From: Candidatus Binatia bacterium | GTDB lineage: Bacteria; Desulfobacterota; Binatia; UBA12015 | NCBI GenBank assembly: GCA_029243485.1 | Contig: JAQWRY010000086.1 | Span: forward strand, 682,001-746,000 | DNA: 64,000 nucleotides | Direction of reading: 5' to 3' | Shown here: positions 17,606-27,511 of the stretch, piece after piece | Layout of the letters: the number at the start of each line of letters is the position of its first letter | How positions within the stretch are numbered: the first letter of the stretch is position 1 | Program-made: the position numbers and the translations under genes | The notes under the pieces: model-generated | Told to the model about the DNA's origin: nothing | Databases searched by the model: none | What the model saw: only the letters and a program-made list of their open reading frames with translations

Positions 17606-18139
17606 ATGGATCTGAAGACGCTTCATCTGCTCATCCGCCCGGACGCGTCCGGTACCGAACATCGCGTCGGCCGGTTCTGGGAAGACCAGTCGGTCGCCCT
17701 CGTGTTCCTCAGGCACTTCGGTTGACTGCACTGTCGTGAACATGCCGCGCAGTTGCGCGAGCGCTACGAGGAATTCCGCGGCAAGGGGAGCGAGGTCGTT
17801 GCGATCGGAACGGGCGACGTCCGCTACGCAGAGGACTTCGTCGCGAGCGAGAACATTCCGTTCCCGGTTCTCGTGGACGATGATGGTGCGGCGGCCCGAG
17901 CGGCGGCGGTGAAGGTCTCCTCGTTCATCGGGTTATTCCATCCTCGGACCTGGGGCCCGACGCGCGAGACGATGCGGCGTGGCTACGGGGTCCACAAGGT
18001 GGGCCAGCGCGTGACGCAGTTGGGGGCCAGCTTCGTGATCTCGCCCGGGCCGGCGCTCCAGTACGAGCACATCGACCGCGACAGCACGGATCACGCTCCC
18101 ATCGACGAGTTGCTCGCTGCGATTCCTCAGCGGGGCTGA
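17606..18139 (+). CDS. Peroxiredoxin-like (AhpC/TSA, Prx-like2) protein, candidate selenoprotein
   Basis: Read from the ATG at 17606 through an in-frame TGA at 17723-17725, this is one 177-residue thioredoxin-fold protein. The TGA lies exactly at the redox position: VFLRHFG-U-LHCREHAAQLR, where relatives have FGCxxC. Both sides are in the same frame, and the homology (SEVVAIGTGD, FPVLVDDD, ASFVISP) continues without a break. This is the form expected for selenocysteine replacing the peroxidatic or resolving Cys, as in SelL-like proteins with UxxC or UxxU motifs. A nonsense mutation or sequencing error of a Cys codon is the alternative. No sel genes lie in this window. It probably reduces peroxides or disulfides next to the copper enzyme upstream. 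Confidence 0.75.
17723..17755 (+). promoter_or_regulatory. Possible bacterial SECIS-like hairpin after the in-frame TGA
   Basis: The UGACUGC that begins with the stop codon can pair with GCAGUUG at 17749-17755 (7 bp, two G-U). A small inner CGU/AUG stem closes a GAAC loop that starts with G. Bacterial SECIS elements lie just 3' of the UGA and need a G in the apical loop. The loop here is closer to the UGA than usual, so this is a hand-drawn and weak prediction. Confidence 0.3.
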
Positions 18140-18194
18140 TCCTCCGAATTCCGGTTGCCCCGAAGCTCGCGACATACGAGGATCCCTGGGCCCA

Positions 18195-19364
18195 ATGTCC
18201 TCTGAACCCGCTCTGTTCTCCCTCCGTGTTCTGACGCAGTTCGCGAACGACGTCCGCCAAGACGAGTGGGACGCCCTCGTGGGGGACGAGTCGCCTTTCC
18301 TCGAATGGGGATGGCTCGCCTCTCTGGAGGACGCCGGGTGCGTGGGTGGCGACACCGGTTGGAGCCCCCAGCACCTCACGCTCTATCAGGCCGACCGGCT
18401 CGTCGGCGCGTGCCCGCTGTACTTGAAGACCAATAGCGAGGGGGAGTTCGTCTTCGACTACGCGTGGGCGAACGCCGCGCACCGGGGCGGGATCGAGTAC
18501 TACCCGAAGATGCTCGTCGCGGTGCCGTTCACGCCGGCCACCGGGATTCGGTTTCTCGTTGCGCCCGACCTCGACCGCGCGGGGATCATCCGGGCCTTGG
18601 GCAAGGCGCTGCGCGATCTGTGTCACGAGAACGAGATTTCCTCGATCCATGTGAACTTCTGCAACGAGGACGAAGCCGCCGTTCTGGCCGACGTCGGCTT
18701 CATCGAGCGCAGAGGGTTTCAGTACAAGTGGCGGAACCACGGTTACGAGTCCTTCGAGGACTACCTCGGTGCGCTTCGGCACAAGCGTCGGAAAGAGATC
18801 AAGCGCGAGCGACGCATCCTCGGCGATCAGAAGATCGAGATCCAAGCGCTCGTCGGAGACGATATTCCCGACGAGATGTTTGCCGAGATGTATCGTCTCT
18901 ATCTCACCACCGTCGACAAGTACGCCTGGGGACGACGCTATCTGTCTTCGTCCTTCTTCGACATGTTGCGCGAGCGGTTTCGCAAGAACCTGTGCTTCCT
19001 CGTCGCCCGGCAGAACGATGAGGTGATTGCGGGCACGTTCAACGTCCAGAAGAGCGGAGCGCTCTACGGGCGTTACTGGGGCACGTACGAGGAGGTGCGG
19101 CATCTCCATTTCAATGTCTGCTACTACGCGACGATCGAGCACTGCATCGCGTCCGGCCTCGAACGATTCGAGCCGGGGGCCGGTGGCGAGTTCAAATGGC
19201 TGCGCGGCTTCGACGCGGAGGAAACGCGCAGCATGCATTATCTACGCGACCCGAGGCTGGGTGAGGCCGTCGGTCGCTTCCTCGAGGAGGAGCGCGAAGA
19301 GGTTTCGCGAGTGATCGATGCGATGGGCGAGCGCAGCCAGCTCAAGCCGCGACCGAACTCCTAG
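18195..19364 (+). CDS. FemAB-like/GNAT-fold protein (PF04339 type)
   Basis: A 389-residue protein of the peptidoglycan-recognition FemAB-like family (DUF482). It has the characteristic SPFLEWGWLASLEDAGCVGG start, GACPLYLKTNSEGEFVFDYAWANA in the first half, and FEPGAGGEFKWLRGFDAEET with a terminal HYLRDPRLGEAV. These proteins carry a tandem GNAT fold and are thought to transfer acyl or aminoacyl groups, but no reaction is established for this family. No signal peptide. It follows the selenoprotein candidate by 55 bp and converges on a glycine-rich lipoprotein gene with an 8-bp gap. Confidence 0.88.
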   Translation: MSSEPALFSLRVLTQFANDVRQDEWDALVGDESPFLEWGWLASLEDAGCVGGDTGWSPQHLTLYQADRLVGACPLYLKTNSEGEFVFDYAWANAAHRGGIEYYPKMLVAVPFTPATGIRFLVAPDLDRAGIIRALGKALRDLCHENEISSIHVNFCNEDEAAVLADVGFIERRGFQYKWRNHGYESFEDYLGALRHKRRKEIKRERRILGDQKIEIQALVGDDIPDEMFAEMYRLYLTTVDKYAWGRRYLSSSFFDMLRERFRKNLCFLVARQNDEVIAGTFNVQKSGALYGRYWGTYEEVRHLHFNVCYYATIEHCIASGLERFEPGAGGEFKWLRGFDAEETRSMHYLRDPRLGEAVGRFLEEEREEVSRVIDAMGERSQLKPRPNS

Positions 19365-19372
19365 GGCAGGGC

Positions 19373-19708
19373 TCAGAAACCGCCGTCGAAGCCCCCGCCG
19401 TCGAAGCCTCCACCGTCGAAGCCTCCGCCGTAACCCCCGCCGTAACCCCCCGCGTCGGGCATGCCCATCGAGGGCAGCGTAACCGCTTCGGGCGGTGGGC
19501 TGGGGAGGTTCTCCGGCGGGAGGTCGATGTCGGGGTTGCCGCCGTCGCCGACGTAAACCGGGTAGCCGTACCCGTACCCGGGATAGCCATACCAGGGGCT
19601 CCCAACGCGGACCCCGCCGTACATGTTCGGCCCGCGCCGGTATCCGGAGCACGCGGAGACGACGGTCGCGATCAACAACATCGACAAACAAACACGAAAC
19701 GTAATCAT
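19373..19708 (-). CDS. Small Gly/Tyr-rich lipoprotein
   Basis: A 111-residue lipoprotein. The start MITFRVCLSMLLIATVVSAC gives a classic signal with lipobox V-S-A-C. The mature part opens with Gly-Tyr-Pro repeats (YGYPGYGYGYPVYVG), passes through a Pro-rich stretch, and ends in GGYGGGYGGGFDGGGFDGG. The composition suggests a disordered surface or envelope protein. Its ATG overlaps the stop of the upstream VOC lipoprotein (ATGA), which fixes the start and implies translational coupling. No enzymatic function can be inferred. Confidence 0.72.
   Translation of the reverse strand: MITFRVCLSMLLIATVVSACSGYRRGPNMYGGVRVGSPWYGYPGYGYGYPVYVGDGGNPDIDLPPENLPSPPPEAVTLPSMGMPDAGGYGGGYGGGFDGGGFDGGGFDGGF
19379..19455 (-). 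repeat. Tandem 15-bp and 12-bp coding repeats
   Basis: On the plus strand, ccgccgtcgaagcc is repeated three times at a 15-bp period with one or two substitutions (the third unit reads ccaccgtcgaag), followed by two ccgccgtaacccc-like units. They encode the GGFDG and GGYGG repeats at the C-terminus of the small lipoprotein. Such arrays are prone to slippage and may vary in copy number. Confidence 0.75.
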
Positions 19709-20583
19709 CGCGGATCTCCCTTCGGTGCTTTGGATTGAATTCCGATCGCGCCGCCCTCGGGATCCTGAATCACCGCTGTGTTTTTTGACTGGAGCAGAAC
19801 TTTGCCGCCGAGTTGCACGGCCTTCCGCGCCGTCGCGGCGACGTCCGCTGTTTTCACGTACGGAAGCCAATTCGCCTGGACTTCCTTCCACGGGAGTTTC
19901 ACGAGGCCAGCGGTCGCCACGCCATCCTTCACGAGCAAGTGCTGGGTCGAACCGTCACGCTTTTTCACGGTCTTCACCTCGAGCCCGGCAACCTTCTTGT
20001 AGAAGCGCGCCGCGCCTTTGAGGTCGTGGGTCCAGAGGTCGGCCCAGAGGAACTCGCCGTCTCGCACGGGAGATGCGGCCGGGTCACCGCCCGAGGCCCG
20101 TAGGAGGACGACGATCGCGTGGTCGCTGTCGGCAACGACGGAGACGCGACCGCGCTCGGGAGCTTCCTGAGGTTTCATGAGCACCCGCCCCAGCGAGCTC
20201 TTGGCTTCTTGGGAGGCGCGGTTGACGTTGGGCACGGAGAGGTAGGTGAGCCAGATCGCTTCCGCCTCGTTGTCCTGCTCGTCTCGCTCGATCATTCCGG
20301 CCACCGGCTCGTCACCGAGAGAGATCGACCGATAGTCGGGGTCCGTCGTCTTCTGAAACGTCCATCCGAACAGCGGGCCGTAGAAGGCTTCGGCTTCTTC
20401 GAAGTCGGCGGTCAGCAGGTCGATCCAGACGATCCGGCCCGGCGTGTGCGCGCCGCTCGCCGAGGGGAGCGCGGGCATCGTGGGCGGTTGAATGTCGCTG
20501 CAGCTCGCGACGAGGACGAGCGCCAAGACAGCGAAGGTGGCTTGTAGGCGCGGCGGACGTTCTGTGCGGATGGGCTCTCCCAT
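19705..20583 (-). CDS. Lipoprotein with two VOC (glyoxalase-fold) domains
   Basis: A 292-residue protein starting at ATG 20583. The N-terminal signal (LQATFAVLALVLVASC) has a lipobox V-A-S-C, followed by two VOC modules: the first begins GRIVWIDLLTADFEEAEAFY and runs to about residue 165, the second begins FLWADLWTHDLKGAARFY and ends in VIQDPEGGAIGI. Tandem VOC proteins of this kind are common in the cytoplasm (27 kDa antigen Cfp30B type); membrane anchoring outside the cytoplasm is less usual. Metal ligands are not clear, so the activity is unknown. It is translationally coupled to the Gly-rich lipoprotein. Confidence 0.8.
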   Translation of the reverse strand: MGEPIRTERPPRLQATFAVLALVLVASCSDIQPPTMPALPSASGAHTPGRIVWIDLLTADFEEAEAFYGPLFGWTFQKTTDPDYRSISLGDEPVAGMIERDEQDNEAEAIWLTYLSVPNVNRASQEAKSSLGRVLMKPQEAPERGRVSVVADSDHAIVVLLRASGGDPAASPVRDGEFLWADLWTHDLKGAARFYKKVAGLEVKTVKKRDGSTQHLLVKDGVATAGLVKLPWKEVQANWLPYVKTADVAATARKAVQLGGKVLLQSKNTAVIQDPEGGAIGIQSKAPKGDPR

Positions 20584-20681
20584 CCGTCGACAACTAGTGG
20601 GCAAAGCCGCTCGCCACAACCTTAGAATTCTCTCGGGGGGCTGATTCGAGCCAATTGTAGGCCCCGGCGGGGAGGAGGAGA

Positions 20682-21030
20682 TCAGGACCGGTAGCTCTGA
20701 TGAAGCGCCTCCGCCTCGGCCCTCTCGAGTTTGCCGAAGTACAGGATCGCCTCGTGGCACGTGACCACCACGTGGGTCCACTCGTTCGACGAAATCGGGG
20801 TCGGGCTGAACATCGTCACCATCGTTCCGTCTCGACCCAGTTGGTAGTCGAAGCGCGCGTACCCGTCGCCGCTGAGCTCCAGGTTGTACGAGAACTGGAA
20901 GGGTGTTCGTTCGTGATGGAGGGAGAGGTCTTCCTCCTCCGGCGAAGAAGATCCCGCGGGCCTTGTTGAGCGTGTTTTTCGCCGCGTTGGACCGAGCGAG
21001 CGCGAGGAGAGCGAGAACGGCGGAGCTCAT
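20682..21030 (-). pseudogene. Small secreted-protein gene with apparent frameshift
   Basis: In one frame an ATG at 21030 gives a signal-like start (MSSAVLALLALARSNAAKNT). From about 20960 the adjacent frame is more protein-like (FQFSYNLELSGDGYARFDYQ, then SSNEWTHVVVTCHEAILYFG) and ends at a TGA at 20682. Joining them needs one frame change in the run GCCGGAGGAGGAAGA. The second part has no good start codon of its own. It could be a broken small gene or an assembly error. The family is not recognised. Confidence 0.4.
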
Positions 21031-21195
21031 GCTGCAGCCGCCGAGCCGTCGCGGGTCCACTCGATCAACCGGGCCACGGTTCATGCGGGCGGCGGGATCG
21101 CCCGGAATCGGTCACGACGCGGCGCGGTCCCGTGAACTCCTTCGGCGTTCATTTCCGGTGCACCGCCGCACATTGGGGCGATTTCGGGACTTTTT

Positions 21196-22976
<1,781 letters not shown>

Positions 22977-22980
<4 letters not shown>

Positions 22981-23665
22981 TGGGGCACGTCGGCAGGTTG
23001 TTCGAGGTTCGCGCGATCGAGCAGGGTCTGCACTGCGGTCCCGAAGCCGTGGGCGATCTGGTCGATCTCGGGGACGAGTTCGGTGTAGCCGAGGGCGCCG
23101 AAGTCGATGAGGTTGCGGTAGGTGATGACGGTGAGGTTCAAAGCGCCTCCGTCCATGATCGGGCCCATGGGATACATGGCCTCTGCGGTCGCTCCGTTTG
23201 CGTAGAGCGCAAAGGGCGGTCCCAGAACGTTCGAGGCGACGAGGTTCAGGGCGGGAGGGTGGTGGTCGGCGAGATTCATGTCGGAGTATACGAGCATGCC
23301 GCTTTCGACGAGGCGAGGTCGCGGCGGAGGCTTTGGGCGCAGGCTGCGACCCCGGCGAGACCTCCGGGACGTCCCCCGCTCCGACTCGGCTCGATGAAGA
23401 CCACGGCCCGCGTGCGAAGAGGCCGGCGACGCCGTCCATGATCGAGTGATGGACTTTGGTGACGACCGAGACTTTGCCGCCCTCGAGTCCGTCGATCACC
23501 CAGACTTCCCAGAGGGGCTTCCGTCGATCGAGCGACGATGAGTTCGAAGTCGTAGCCGTTCGCTGCGGTCGATGGGTCGACGACCAGGGCGCCGACGACG
23601 TGCATGTGAAAGCCCGGAGTCTCGACGTAGAAGAACGGGGCACCGAGCCCACTCAATCTTTCCAC
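22977..23665 (-). pseudogene. Collapsed wax ester synthase/DGAT-type acyltransferase
   Basis: Three pieces of one WS/DGAT protein lie in three frames. The N-terminus is [20 protein letters not shown]; the catalytic block [19 protein letters not shown] runs into the intact active-site HHSIMDG; the C-terminal block has [15 protein letters not shown] and [20 protein letters not shown]. The span is about 230 codons against about 460 in the family, so there is also an internal deletion of roughly half the protein. The function, acylation of long-chain alcohols or diacylglycerol for storage lipid, is lost here. The final stop overlaps the M3 peptidase GTG, which fits an ancestral operon. Confidence 0.82.
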
Positions 23666-23677
23666 TCACGCTTCCAT

Positions 23678-24385
23678 TCAGTCGGTCGGGGTGGTTTCCG
23701 CGGGCCTCTCCGTTTCGGACTCCGCTTCGGACTCCGGGAAGTATCGACGCGCGACCACCAATGACGTGACGACGAACGCGAGTACGAGCGACCCGAGCAC
23801 GAGCACGTCAGGGGTGAGCAGCTGATCGACCGAAGTCAGCTTCGCAAGCGACTGTGAGAAGGCCACAGTCAGCACCAGGCCCGGAATGAGGCCGATGGCC
23901 GACCCGAGAAGGTAGTCGCGAAACCGGATCCGCGTGGCCGAGACCGCCCAGTTCATCGGCGGGGCGAGAAACAACACGAACCGCAGGAGCATCACCGTGC
24001 GCACGCCGTATTTCTCGAACTGTGAATCGAGTTGCCGGAGGGCTTTGAAGCGTTCGATCAGTGCTGTGCGAAATGCGTCCCGGAAGACGTAGCGGCCGAT
24101 GAGGAAGCACGTCGACCCCGCGAGCATCGCGCCGATCCAGCCGTAGACGACGCCCATGACGCCGCCGAAAATGATCCCGCCCAGCGCGACGGTGATGAGT
24201 TCGGGCGCGTGGATCAGGGCGCCGACGACGAAGAGGGCGAGAAATGGGAAGGGCGCCCACGGCCCGAGCTGATGAAAGTAGTTCTTCGCCGCCTCGACGT
24301 TCTGCATCCAGGAGAGATCCACGTTCTTCGACAAGATGTAGACCAGCACGGCGAACGCCGCGATCTTGAAAAAGCTCTTCAGCAT
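23678..24385 (-). CDS. TVP38/TMEM64 (VTT/DedA-like) membrane protein
   Basis: A 235-residue membrane protein of the SNARE-associated/VTT family: an N-terminal anchor, PFPFLALFVVGALIHAPELI, the G-rich GGIIFGGVMGVVYGWIGAML segment, RYVFRDAF, and the paired LRFVLFLAPPMNWAVSATRI re-entrant region. The family is linked to lipid scrambling and membrane homeostasis; a transported substrate is not known for this subgroup. The last ~20 residues are Glu-rich. It has a divergent promoter region (133 bp) with the alkylsulfatase gene. A second family member lies at 48805. Confidence 0.88.
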   Translation of the reverse strand: MLKSFFKIAAFAVLVYILSKNVDLSWMQNVEAAKNYFHQLGPWAPFPFLALFVVGALIHAPELITVALGGIIFGGVMGVVYGWIGAMLAGSTCFLIGRYVFRDAFRTALIERFKALRQLDSQFEKYGVRTVMLLRFVLFLAPPMNWAVSATRIRFRDYLLGSAIGLIPGLVLTVAFSQSLAKLTSVDQLLTPDVLVLGSLVLAFVVTSLVVARRYFPESEAESETERPAETTPTD

Positions 24386-24518
24386 GATGGTGCGCCCGCC
24401 CTCGGAGGCTCGGGCGTGAGACGAAATCCTTCATACCGCCGTCGGCAGTTGCGATCCACCTCGATCAGCGAGAAATAGGAGAGGATGCCCGACCGCAAGG
24501 GCAAACACGGAGAGGTCA

Positions 24519-26435
24519 ATGGGCGTACGAGACGATGGTGGTTCCAAGCCGGCCAGTGCGGCGACCCGTCAGGCCAACGAGGCGGTTGCTGCGAGCCTCC
24601 CGCTGGACGATCCGGTGGACTTCGAGTTCGCCGATCGAGGATTCTTGGCGACCTCCGACAAGCCACGCATCGAAATGGACGACGGTCGTGTCCTCTGGGA
24701 CTTCGAGCGTTTCTCGTTCCTGTCGAGCCCAGCCCCGGATACGGTGAATCCGAGCCTCTGGCGTCAAGCAAATCTCAATGCCCGCCACGGCCTCTTCGAA
24801 GTCGCGGAGGGAATCTACCAGGTTCGCGGTTTCGATCTGGCGAACGTCACGTTCATTCGGGGCAAGACGGGCTGGATCGTGATCGATCCGCTCACGTGCG
24901 CCGAAACGGCCCGGGCTGCGTTGGAACTCGTCGACCGAGAGCTCGGGAAGCGGCCGATTCACACGGTCATCTACACGCACAGCCACATCGACCATTTCGG
25001 AGGCGTGCGCGGTGTGGTCACCGATGAGGATGTCGCAGCAGGGCGAACGGCGGTCGTCGCGCCCGAAGGATTCCTCGAGGCGGCGGTGAGCGAGAACGTG
25101 ATCGCCGGCGCCGTGATGGGGCGTCGCGCGACCTACATGTACGGGAACCTTCTTCCGACGGGGCCCCAGGGGCACGTGGATGCAGGGCTCGGGAAGGGCA
25201 CGGCGCTCGGATCCGTGGGGCTCATAGCGCCGACGGAGTCGATCACGGCGACCGGTGCGGAGCGCGTGTACGATGGCGTCGAGATCGTCTTCCAAATGAC
25301 GCCGAACACCGAAGCCCCGGCTGAGATGAACTTCTATTTTCCGCAGCACAAGTCGTTGTGCATGGCTGAGAACTGCACTGCGACCCTCCACAATCTCTAC
25401 ACGCCGCGCGGGGCACAGGTGCGCGACTCACTCTCCTGGAGCAAGTACATCGACGAGTCGATCGAGCTGTTCGCCGACTCGTCGGACTCCGTCTTCGCGA
25501 GTCACCATTGGCCGCGCTGGGGACGGGATACGGTGCGAGGTTTTCTGACGAAGCAGCGCGATCTGTACCGCTACATCCACGATCAGAGCATGCGGATGGC
25601 GAACCAGGGCGAGACGATGCTGGAGATCGCCGAACAGCTCGAAGTCCCGGACAGCTTGGGCACCGAGATGCACGCTCGGGGCTACTACGGCACTCTGAAT
25701 CACAACGCGAAGGCCGTGTACCAACGCTACCTCGGCTGGTTCGACGGAAACCCGGCGCATCTCCACGGCCTGCCGCCGGTTGCTGCCGGCAAGAAGTACG
25801 TCGAGTTCATGGGCGGCGCGGCGGCGACGCTCGAGAAGGCGCGGGCCGCCTTTGAGGCGGGGGAGTACCGATGGGTCGCCGAGGTCGTGAACCACGTCGT
25901 GTTTGCCGACCCCGACGACGAAGAGGCGAAGGGGATGCAAGCTGACGCCCTCGAGCAGATGGGCTACCAGGCAGAATCCGGCCCTTGGCGCAGCTTCTAT
26001 CTCTCGGCGGCCCAGGAACTGCGGCACGGGATCGATCGCGCGTCCGCGCCGAACATCACCGACAACGCCGGCGGGGTTCTACCCTCGATGTCCGTCGGGA
26101 TGATCTTCGACAGCATGGCCGTGCGTCTGAACGGTCCGAAGGCTGCGGACCAGAGAATTTCTGTGAATTTTGATTTCACGGACACCGGGGAGAAGTTCGT
26201 CTTGCGGGTGGAGAACGGTGCGCTGTCTCACACGCCGAACAAACAGCTCGGAGGGGCAGACGCGACGATGCGCCTAAAGCGCACGGCCCTCGATGCTCTG
26301 ATTCTCGGGCGCACGCCGTTCGATCAGCTTCTGGCGTCGGGCGATCTGACGATCGAAGGGAAGGCCGAGTCGCTACTCGGCCTATTCGGTCTGCTCGACA
26401 ACTTCGATTCGGCGTTCCCGATCGTGACGCCCTGA
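24519..26435 (+). CDS. Alkyl sulfatase (SdsA/BDS1-type MBL fold)
   Basis: A 638-residue metallo-beta-lactamase-fold sulfatase that hydrolyses long-chain primary alkyl sulfates such as SDS, inverting at the C-O bond. The binuclear zinc motif THSHIDHFGG lies near residue 153, with further ligands in MNFYFPQHKSLCMAENCTAT and the ASHHWPRWG loop. A helical dimerisation domain follows from about 360, and an SCP2-like lipid-binding domain from about 510 to the end (VNFDFTDTGEKFVLRVENGA). No signal peptide is visible, so it is predicted to act in the cytosol, whereas P. aeruginosa SdsA1 is exported. Its 3' end overlaps the convergent SGNH gene by 54 bp. Confidence 0.94.
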   Translation: MGVRDDGGSKPASAATRQANEAVAASLPLDDPVDFEFADRGFLATSDKPRIEMDDGRVLWDFERFSFLSSPAPDTVNPSLWRQANLNARHGLFEVAEGIYQVRGFDLANVTFIRGKTGWIVIDPLTCAETARAALELVDRELGKRPIHTVIYTHSHIDHFGGVRGVVTDEDVAAGRTAVVAPEGFLEAAVSENVIAGAVMGRRATYMYGNLLPTGPQGHVDAGLGKGTALGSVGLIAPTESITATGAERVYDGVEIVFQMTPNTEAPAEMNFYFPQHKSLCMAENCTATLHNLYTPRGAQVRDSLSWSKYIDESIELFADSSDSVFASHHWPRWGRDTVRGFLTKQRDLYRYIHDQSMRMANQGETMLEIAEQLEVPDSLGTEMHARGYYGTLNHNAKAVYQRYLGWFDGNPAHLHGLPPVAAGKKYVEFMGGAAATLEKARAAFEAGEYRWVAEVVNHVVFADPDDEEAKGMQADALEQMGYQAESGPWRSFYLSAAQELRHGIDRASAPNITDNAGGVLPSMSVGMIFDSMAVRLNGPKAADQRISVNFDFTDTGEKFVLRVENGALSHTPNKQLGGADATMRLKRTALDALILGRTPFDQLLASGDLTIEGKAESLLGLFGLLDNFDSAFPIVTP

Positions 26436-27443
26436 CGAGGCACGCCCGCGTCTGGAGAGTCGCTTGATGAAGTCGGCGAAGTGGGTCGCCGCCTTCGCGT
26501 GGCCGCGTTCATTCCAGTGGCCGTCGCCCTCGAAGTAGTGGCCCGAGCCGAAATGCATCCTCGCGAGATTGACGGCGGGAAGGTTTCGCTCGCGGAGCGA
26601 CCGCATGAGCGGACGATCGAACGGGGAGCCCCGGCTGCCGGGAGGAATCAGGACGACGCCGTACTCGATCTGCGAGGCGTTCGAGGCCTCGCTCAGTCGA
26701 TCGATCGCTGCGAGGCTCGGTTGAATGACGGTGTTGCGATCGGCCTTCGCCGCACTGGCGAACGCCTCGAGCCCGGCCCTTCCGCGTCGTTGCGCCAGTT
26801 GTCGCTCTGCGAGCACCCACCCGACGGAGTTCGTGCGAATCCAATCCACCCACGGGGTCGCGAGGAGTCGATCGCGATAGAGGCGATAGCCCCCGACGAC
26901 TTCGACCCGTTCGTGACGCCGGTTGAAGTCGGCCTCGATGTCGTTGAGGGGGAACAGCGCGGTGACGACGAGGTCGGGCTCGAACTTTCGGATGAGCTCG
27001 AGGCCGAGAAGGGTCTCCTGCTCGGCCCCGTAGCCGGTCTGCGCGCCGTTGATGACGCCGATCCCGACGGGGTTCAGATCGGCTTGGATCCGCGAGGCGA
27101 AGGAATCCTCTTCGGCGACGCCGAGGCCGAAGGCGAACGAGTCGCCGAGGAGCAGCACCCGTCGGGGATACCGAAGCTGGGCTTCCAGGTTCGACTGGCG
27201 GAGGCCGTTCTCGTCGATTCGCACTTCGACGTCGAAGACCCCCTGCCGAATCGCGCGGCCCTCGTACCCCGGATGGTGGATGTACCCCGCCGCCTCGTGC
27301 GGCGAGAACGCTCCGCGGGCCCAGTAGTTCCCGTTGATCTCGTGGCTGCTGAGCGAGAATCTGAGGAAAAGCTCTGAGATCAGGAGTGCGGCGCCGATGA
27401 TGCCGACGACGAGCAATCCCGCAGAGAGTGGGCGCCGACTCAT
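26382..27443 (-). CDS. Membrane-anchored SGNH/GDSL-like hydrolase
   Basis: A 353-residue protein. One N-terminal transmembrane helix (AGLLVVGIIGAALLISELFL) is followed by an SGNH domain with the nucleophile block VLLLGDSFAFGLGV, a block-II/III-like GAQTGYGAEQE, and the C-terminal catalytic pair in EGDGHWNERGHAKAA (D-x-x-H). Such proteins act as acyl-esterases or O-acetyl-transferring enzymes on polysaccharide in the periplasm; the exact target is not readable. It overlaps the alkylsulfatase 3' end and is divergent from the alpha/beta hydrolase at 27512 with a 68-bp gap. Confidence 0.83.
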   Translation of the reverse strand: MSRRPLSAGLLVVGIIGAALLISELFLRFSLSSHEINGNYWARGAFSPHEAAGYIHHPGYEGRAIRQGVFDVEVRIDENGLRQSNLEAQLRYPRRVLLLGDSFAFGLGVAEEDSFASRIQADLNPVGIGVINGAQTGYGAEQETLLGLELIRKFEPDLVVTALFPLNDIEADFNRRHERVEVVGGYRLYRDRLLATPWVDWIRTNSVGWVLAERQLAQRRGRAGLEAFASAAKADRNTVIQPSLAAIDRLSEASNASQIEYGVVLIPPGSRGSPFDRPLMRSLRERNLPAVNLARMHFGSGHYFEGDGHWNERGHAKAATHFADFIKRLSRRGRASSGRHDRERRIEVVEQTE

Positions 27444-27511
27444 GAGGGCAGCAAGCTATCCCATCTCGCAGCCGCTGACACGCGGAATATTGCGGGATAC
27501 AACGGGCTGGC

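Noticed and set aside
22981-23652. N-terminal extension of the M3 peptidase frame
   Set aside because: This part carries the acyltransferase HHSIMDG motif of another protein; the peptidase itself starts at the GTG at 22980.
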